Made by a program: the position numbers and the translations under genes. Shown here piece after piece: positions 33,375 to 37,195 of a DNA stretch of 37,195 nucleotides (within the stretch, counting starts at the first letter, position 1; each line of letters begins with the position of its first letter). Origin of the DNA: an uncultured Mycoplasmatota bacterium (GTDB lineage Bacteria > Bacillota_I > Bacilli_A > RF39 > UBA660); assembly GCA_900551525.1 (NCBI GenBank), contig URWD01000011.1, positions 1 through 37,195 of the forward strand. Reading direction: 5' to 3'. Under the pieces are notes generated by a model, which saw nothing but the letters and a program-made list of their open reading frames with translations, was not told the origin of the DNA and ran no database searches.

Positions 33375-34041
33375 TTTTATTCTCCATCAAGTCTGGTCTT
33401 AAAGCCTTAGTTTTCTCTATTTTCATATTTTTTCTGTACTCATTAATTAATTTATGATTACCAGAAACTAGTACATCTGGCACCTTTAAGCCACGGTATT
33501 CTGCTGGTTTTGTATATGTTGGGTAATCAAGTAAATTGTCATTAAATGACTCATCATCTAAAGATGCTTTAGTTATAACGCCGGGTAAAAGTCTTGCAAC
33601 AGAATCAGTAATTGCCATCGCTGGGATTTCTCCTCCGGTTAGAATATAATCACCAATTGATATAACTTCATCTACTCTTGTTTTAATTCTTTCATCAAAA
33701 CCTTCATAATGTCCGCATATAATAATTAAATGTTTATGTTCTTTTAATCTTTTAGCAACATCTTGCTTATATTTTGTTCCTTCCGGACTTAAAAGTATTA
33801 TGTAAGCATCTTCTGTATCTATACTATCTAAACATTCAAATATTGGTTCACACCTAAGTATCATCCCAGCTCCACCACCATACGGAGTATCATCAACTTG
33901 CTTATTATTAAGGGGTGAATAATCTCTAAAATTAATTAGATTAACTTGGATTATTTCTTTTTCTATTGCTCTTTTGATTATTGAAGTATTTATAAAGCCT
34001 TCAACCATCTCTGGAAAAAGTGTAAGTATATCTATTTTCAT
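33367..34041 (-). CDS. trmD: tRNA (guanine-37 N1) methyltransferase
   Basis: 224 residues. KIDILTLFPEMVEGFINTSI, DDTPYGGGAGMILRCEP, IIICGHYEGFDERI and SIGDYILTGGEIPAM form the deep trefoil knot SAM-binding site of TrmD. It methylates G37 next to the anticodon to prevent frameshifting. It follows rimM by ten bases, the conserved order. Confidence 0.97.
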   Translation of the reverse strand: MKIDILTLFPEMVEGFINTSIIKRAIEKEIIQVNLINFRDYSPLNNKQVDDTPYGGGAGMILRCEPIFECLDSIDTEDAYIILLSPEGTKYKQDVAKRLKEHKHLIIICGHYEGFDERIKTRVDEVISIGDYILTGGEIPAMAITDSVARLLPGVITKASLDDESFNDNLLDYPTYTKPAEYRGLKVPDVLVSGNHKLINEYRKNMKIEKTKALRPDLMENKND

Positions 34042-34051
34042 AAAAACCTCC

Positions 34052-34540
34052 CTATAATATTAAATCTTTAGCATTTTTAGTATATAATTTTTTATTATTT
34101 AAGTCAAATTTTATTATATACTCATCAACATAAGGAATATAAAATTCTTTAGAACCTTTTACTTTAATAAGTAAATTAACTCCTTGCCTGGCTTCAATAA
34201 TTTTACCTAAATTACTACCATCATTATCAATTACGTCACTACTTATTAAGTCTTTATAAAGAAATTCATTTTCTTCCAAATGTAAATCCATTCTTTTTAT
34301 ATAAATATTAAAACCAACATATTTTAAAATATTATTAATATTTTTTAAATCATCTATTTCAAGTAATATATAATTTTTATGATAACGAATTCCACTTATA
34401 ACATGTTCTATATTATTTATAAGTATTTTATTACCTATTTTATAAGCTTTATCACATTTTTCAAAATCACTTATTACTTTAAGTTCTCCCTTTATACCAA
34501 AGGTACTTACTGTTTTACCAATATAAATCATTTCATTCAT
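34052..34540 (-). CDS. rimM: Ribosome maturation factor RimM
   Basis: 162 residues from the ATG at 34540 (GAGGT five bases upstream; the ATG at 34552 lies ahead of that site). N-terminal MIYIGKTVSTFGIKGELKV and C-terminal PRC-barrel (FLYKDLISSDVIDNDGSNLGKI...EFYIPYVDEYI) match RimM, needed for 30S head assembly with S19. The start overlaps the end of the upstream methyltransferase gene by eight bases. It is next to trmD as usual. Confidence 0.92.
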   Translation of the reverse strand: MNEMIYIGKTVSTFGIKGELKVISDFEKCDKAYKIGNKILINNIEHVISGIRYHKNYILLEIDDLKNINNILKYVGFNIYIKRMDLHLEENEFLYKDLISSDVIDNDGSNLGKIIEARQGVNLLIKVKGSKEFYIPYVDEYIIKFDLNNKKLYTKNAKDLIL

Positions 34541-35243
34541 GACTAACCTCATACATTATTATACTTGCAGCAACTCCGGCATTAAGTGACTCACATGATT
34601 TATTTATTTTAATATTTATAAATTCATCGCACATTTCTTTTACATTTTCTGACATACCATTTCCTTCATTTCCAATTATAATTGCTACATTTTCTTTGGA
34701 AATATTTCTTACATCAATACCTTCATTTACATCTGTTCCCACAATTTTATAACCCAAATTTTTAAGAACAGGAATAATTCCTTCTAAATTTCTTCTTATA
34801 ATATTTAAATTAAATATCATGCCTTCGGTAGACCTAACTACTTTAGGATTATATAAATCAACAGACGTATCACTAATTATGATGGTATCTATATTAAATG
34901 CAACACTACTTCTAATTATTGTTCCTAAATTTCCTGGGTCTTGCAGATTATCTAAAATAATAACATTACCATTTACACTATCCTCTGGAATAAATTTAAC
35001 AACTGCAGCATTATAACTTATTGATTTTTGATCACTTATTTTTTCCATTATCTCTTTAGTTACATAAAAGTCAGCATTTTCATCTACGCAACTTATAATG
35101 TATTCAATTAAATTATTCTTTCTGGCTTCCTCGATTAAATGGTCGCCTTCTACAATGAATTTTCTCTCTTTATCTCTTATTTTCTTGTTTTTTAAACTAA
35201 CCCAATACTTAACATTATCATTATGAATACTCGTAACCTTCAT
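34533..35243 (-). CDS. SpoU-family RNA 2'-O-ribose methyltransferase
   Basis: 236 residues. The N-terminal substrate-binding part (SLKNKKIRDKERKFIVEGDHLIEEA) and the three SpoU motifs are present: DNLQDPGNLGTIIRSS, VAIIIGNEGNGMS and INKSCESLNAGVAASIIMYE, forming the trefoil knot. Likely a 23S rRNA methyltransferase (RlmB/TrmH class, YsgA-like); the exact target cannot be told. Four-base overlap with the metallopeptidase gene upstream. Confidence 0.9.
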   Translation of the reverse strand: MKVTSIHNDNVKYWVSLKNKKIRDKERKFIVEGDHLIEEARKNNLIEYIISCVDENADFYVTKEIMEKISDQKSISYNAAVVKFIPEDSVNGNVIILDNLQDPGNLGTIIRSSVAFNIDTIIISDTSVDLYNPKVVRSTEGMIFNLNIIRRNLEGIIPVLKNLGYKIVGTDVNEGIDVRNISKENVAIIIGNEGNGMSENVKEMCDEFINIKINKSCESLNAGVAASIIMYEVSHE

Positions 35244-35875
35244 GCTTTTAACCTCTTTCTAGCTTCTTTATAATTTGGATATGCAAGACCAACTAAATGC
35301 CAAAAATTTTTACTGTGATTTGCTTCAAAAAAATGACATAACTCATGAATTATAACATAATCAAGTAAATCAATGTCTTTCTTTAGAAGTTCAGTATTAA
35401 GTGTTACTGTCTTCTTACCCGGATTACAAACTCCCCATCTAGTTATCATACTTCTAAATTTAAGGGTAAACTCTGGTAAATTAGAAAAACATTTCTTAGC
35501 TATTTCAACTTCACTTCTAAATATTCTTTCAACTTCAGCTTTATAAAACAACTCTAAGGCTTTCATAGATGGAGCATATACTTTATCGCCATCAAACTTT
35601 ACTCCATCACTACCCTCTTTTATTTCAATAAAATATTTTTTGCCAAGATATAAAAATAATTCATTATCATGTGCTCTTTCATAAGCCTTATCATACATCT
35701 TTAAAATACTTTCTTCATTTTCACCAATCATTTTAAGAATATTATCTTTCCCTAAATATATTGGGCATGTTACATATATCTTTAAATCATCTTTAACTCT
35801 GAAATAAATATTTTTATTGTTTTTTCTAACTATTACTACTTCAATTTCTTTTCCATTACTTGCTTTGTACGTCAT
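35240..35875 (-). CDS. YgjP-like zinc metallopeptidase (M48/SprT-like)
   Basis: 211 residues. The C-terminal half carries IIHELCHFFEANHSKNFW, a zinc HExxH site with the third His downstream, preceded by RSMITRWGVCNPGKKTVTLN. This is the YgjP/DUF45 pattern. No membrane span, so it is probably cytosolic; substrate unknown. It overlaps mscL upstream by 20 bases and the methyltransferase downstream by four, consistent with one operon. Confidence 0.9.
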   Translation of the reverse strand: MTYKASNGKEIEVVIVRKNNKNIYFRVKDDLKIYVTCPIYLGKDNILKMIGENEESILKMYDKAYERAHDNELFLYLGKKYFIEIKEGSDGVKFDGDKVYAPSMKALELFYKAEVERIFRSEVEIAKKCFSNLPEFTLKFRSMITRWGVCNPGKKTVTLNTELLKKDIDLLDYVIIHELCHFFEANHSKNFWHLVGLAYPNYKEARKRLKA

Positions 35876-36242
35876 TTTTTAGTAAATCCCTTATTTCTTC
35901 TAAAGTCTTTAGTTCTGCACTTTTAGCTGGAGCTTTAGGTTTTTCCTCTTCTTTTTTATGAGTTAATTTATTTATAGCTTTAACAATTAAGAACAAACAA
36001 AAAGCAACTATTAAAAAGTCAATTACACTTTGAATAAATGCTCCATACATTATTTTTGTATCTTTAAATGTGATAGAAAGACTAGAAAAATCAACACCAC
36101 CAATAATAAGACCAATAATCGGAGTAAAAATATTATTAACTAAACTGGTTACAATAGAAGAAAAAGCACCCCCAACAATAACACCAACAGCTAAGTCAAG
36201 TACATTACCTCTGTCAATAAATTTTTTAAATTCTTTAAACAT
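35856..36242 (-). CDS. mscL: Large-conductance mechanosensitive channel
   Basis: 128 residues from the ATG at 36242; an in-frame TTG at 36251 is less likely. FKEFKKFIDRGNVLDLAVGVIVGGAFSSIVTSLVNN is the diagnostic N-terminus and first pore helix. TM2 (SVIDFLIVAFCLFLIVKAIN) and a C-terminal helix (LKTLEEIRDLL) follow. It opens under membrane tension and releases solutes in osmotic downshock. First gene of a run of seven on this strand. Confidence 0.96.
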   Translation of the reverse strand: MFKEFKKFIDRGNVLDLAVGVIVGGAFSSIVTSLVNNIFTPIIGLIIGGVDFSSLSITFKDTKIMYGAFIQSVIDFLIVAFCLFLIVKAINKLTHKKEEEKPKAPAKSAELKTLEEIRDLLKNDVQSK

Positions 36243-36350
36243 CAAAATCAACTTCTTTCTTTAAATATTTTATCATAAAAATTTTAATATGTATATTCTA
36301 AATTTGCCTATTTCCAAAATATTATAGCAGCATTTTTGTACAAATAAAAT

Positions 36351-36379
36351 TTGACAAAAACAATATTATATGATAGTAT
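36351..36379 (+). promoter_or_regulatory. Promoter of the antisense RNA, copy 1
   Basis: Perfect TTGACA (36351-36356), 17-base spacer, TAGTAT (36374-36379). Copy 2 has a related element at 36782-36811. Confidence 0.75.
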
Positions 36380-36385
36380 GTATAT

Positions 36386-36498
36386 AGCAAAGGAAATTTG
36401 CATAAATTAAAAATAGGAAACATTCAATTTTCACATGTTGAATGTCTACCTTATGTTTTGTATAGACATTTAGTCTTAGGACTAAGTGTCATTTTTTT
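36386..36498 (+). ncRNA. Candidate antisense RNA (antitoxin), copy 1
   Basis: About 113 nt from the predicted start to a strong terminator: GACATTTAGTC (36465-36475) with GACTAAGTGTC (36480-36490, one G-U), loop TTAG and seven T. Upstream hairpins are CATTCAA/TTGAATG (36421-36443) and AATGTCTA/TAGACATT (36441-36470). The RNA is convergent with the small peptide gene and overlaps its last codons and 3' region, the arrangement of RatA/txpA and of the par locus of pAD1. Confidence 0.6.
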
Positions 36499-36646
36499 AT
36501 AACGACTATTAAAAGAATAGTCAGGAATAAAATGGTACAAATAAAGTCCAAAACCCTTAATATAAAAGTTTTATTCTTCATCGTATCAAACCTCCTCTCT
36601 TTTAAAAAAGATTTGGTAGACACTCAACAATTGAATTATTTCCTAT
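36416..36646. repeat. Inverted arms flanking toxin-antitoxin copy 1
   Basis: The left arm (about 36414-36450) and the reverse complement of the right arm (about 36615-36646) share ATAGGAAA, ATTCAATT and TTGARTGTCTACC in the same order. Both transcripts therefore carry nearly the same 5' sequence. Copy 2 has a similar pair (about 36830-36852 and 37009-37035). Confidence 0.65.
36489..36581 (-). CDS. 30-residue hydrophobic peptide, candidate type I toxin, copy 1
   Basis: Starts at ATG 36579-36581 with AGGAGG (36591-36596) nine bases upstream. The peptide begins MKNKTFILRVLDFICTILFL, is one membrane span and ends in KK. It has a good promoter at 36654-36682 and a 65-base leader. A convergent antisense RNA overlaps its 3' end. 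Small hydrophobic peptides with antisense RNA control (Fst, TxpA, BsrG, Ibs) damage membranes when expressed; this peptide fits in size and topology but I see no clear sequence match to a named family. A hairpin within its coding region (36504-36522) shows covariation with copy 2. Confidence 0.65.
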   Translation of the reverse strand: MKNKTFILRVLDFICTILFLTILLIVVIKK

Positions 36647-36653
36647 GTGTATT

Positions 36654-36682
36654 AGTATAACATAGTGGCTTTAATAAAGCAA
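36654..36682 (-). promoter_or_regulatory. Promoter of the toxin-like peptide, copy 1
   Basis: TTGCTT (36677-36682), 17-base spacer, TATACT (36654-36659) on the minus strand. The transcript would begin near 36647, at the inverted arm. Confidence 0.7.
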
Positions 36683-36781
36683 GCATAATAATCACTTTTT
36701 TTAAATTTATATTATATTAAAGTCTATTACAAAAGGTTATTTTATTAGCAATCAATCTAAATTAACTTTTTTGTAAAAATA

Positions 36782-36811
36782 TTGACAAAAGCTAAAATTA
36801 TATGATATTAT
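36782..36811 (+). promoter_or_regulatory. Promoter of the antisense RNA, copy 2
   Basis: TTGACA (36782-36787), 18-base spacer, TATTAT (36806-36811); ATTATATGATA is shared with copy 1. The terminator that would follow is weaker (TTAGTC/GACTAA, then a poor T run). Confidence 0.55.
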
Positions 36812-36847
36812 TTTTATGGAGAAGATTAATTCAATTTTGTTGAATGT

Positions 36848-36979
36848 CTACCTTATAAAATTGGTGACATTTAGTCTTTGGACTAATCCCTTTCTTATAA
36901 CAGTTATTAGTACAATAACCAGGAATAAAATGGTACAAATAAAGTCCAAAACCCTTAATATAAAAGTTTTATTCTTTAT
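36848..36979 (-). pseudogene. Toxin-like peptide, copy 2, start codon lost
   Basis: The region matches copy 1 with 57 identical bases (36920-36976 against 36522-36578). The codon at the start position is ATA (36977-36979) instead of ATG, and the strong AGGAGG is replaced by AGAGAAG. The frame then runs 43 codons because the copy 1 stop is also lost, ending at TAG (36848-36850). It is probably inactive, or kept for its RNA. Confidence 0.6.
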
Positions 36980-37070
36980 TGTACTTCTCTATAAAAAGAT
37001 TTGATAGTCATTCAACAATTGAATTATTTCCCATATGTAATATTACATTATAAGATTTACATATGTTAGC

Positions 37071-37107
37071 AACATCTAAATCAATCGTTTTGATTTAGAT
37101 GTTTTTT
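37071..37107 (+). terminator. Strong hairpin at the edge of the toxin-antitoxin region
   Basis: A 14-bp stem (37071-37084 with 37090-37103) followed by T6 on the plus strand only. It overlaps the stop of the partial gene on the other strand. It would stop plus-strand transcription coming from the toxin-antitoxin copies. Confidence 0.75.
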
Positions 37108-37193
37108 ATATATTTTCTTATTCTAGATAATATGTTTTCCTTTTTATTTTTTTCAAATTCTATAGGCATTACCATTTCCAAATCTTTGTCTTG
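37095..37193 (-). CDS. 3' end of a protein gene cut by the window edge
   Basis: Only the last 32 codons are visible, ending with TAA at 37095-37097: ...QDKDLEMVMPIEFEKNKKENILSRIRKYIKNI. It is the only one of three minus-strand frames without an early stop. Basic and helical; no family can be named. Confidence 0.45.
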   Translation of the reverse strand, partial: QDKDLEMVMPIEFEKNKKENILSRIRKYIKNI

Positions 37194-37195
37194 CA

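Noticed and set aside
36816..37004. Plus-strand 62-codon frame through toxin-antitoxin copy 2
   Set aside because: No ribosome site, absent from copy 1, and antisense to the better-supported peptide frame.
36351..37045. CRISPR array or insertion sequence as explanation of the repeats
   Set aside because: Only two long diverged copies exist, with no short spacers and no transposase; the inverted arms coincide with transcript 5' ends. A MITE-like origin is not excluded.

Overview
The window is AT-rich chromosomal DNA from a low-GC Gram-positive bacterium of the class Bacilli. The evidence is gene content (ParE/ParC, LexA, HrcA-type CIRCE operator, MraZ-RsmH-FtsL-PBP cluster, LtaS, sigma-K, MscL) and consensus sigma-A promoters. 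TGA is used as a stop in several genes (sigK, rsmH, ltaS, rimM's upstream neighbour), so the Mycoplasma code does not apply. Very low GC, a short ClpB and compact operons suggest an uncultured, gut-type lineage near the Mollicutes or Erysipelotrichia; that placement is inference.

Layout, left to right. 1-1,850: a partial surface protein with a SipW/camelysin-type signal, divergent from a small HTH gene whose 3' end looks frameshifted. 1,870-6,450: parE-parC, with an unexplained folded RNA between the parC stop and its terminator. 6,570-10,530: an alanine-racemase-like gene lacking expected catalytic residues, a compact UvrD/helicase IV-like helicase with an overlapping divergent promoter, and two tandem kinase-like genes. 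10,545-14,640: pnp, rpsO and the infC-rpmI-rplT operon, with an L20-type attenuator, an AUU start for infC and an L20 carrying an extra Rho_N/SAP-like domain. 14,650-19,300: a class B PBP, a DUF2624-like gene, an uninterrupted sigma-K gene, and a second SipW-type surface protein behind a 17-nt homopolymer. 19,340-22,880: an FNT channel, an unknown small gene, khpA-rpsP, and an LtaS-like synthase. 22,925-26,705: a membrane glycosyltransferase and ClpB under a CIRCE operator. 26,720-28,730: a CotD-like coat protein with a sigma-K-type promoter, TspO, tRNA-Arg(CCU), a 48-residue membrane peptide divergent from lexA, and lexA. 28,765-32,570: the dcw start (mraZ-rsmH-ftsL-pbpB). 32,665-36,242: an operon-like run of mscL, a YgjP-like metallopeptidase, a SpoU methyltransferase, rimM, trmD and two uncharacterised genes. 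36,350-37,100: two tandem diverged copies of what looks like a type I toxin-antitoxin locus, then the 3' end of another gene.

Four places look least described. (1) The tandem RNA-regulated toxin-like modules at 36.35-37.05 kb have a 30-residue hydrophobic peptide, a convergent antisense RNA, inverted 5' arms and base-pair covariation between copies. (2) The 48-residue single-span membrane peptide divergent from lexA is a candidate SOS division inhibitor analogous to YneA, SosA or SidA. (3) A sigma-K gene sits about 10 kb from a CotD-like gene preceded by a sigma-K-type promoter, which argues for spore formation. (4) A 17-nt T tract lies in the predicted promoter of a surface protein and could allow phase variation. 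All functional assignments come from reading the sequence; no searches were run.
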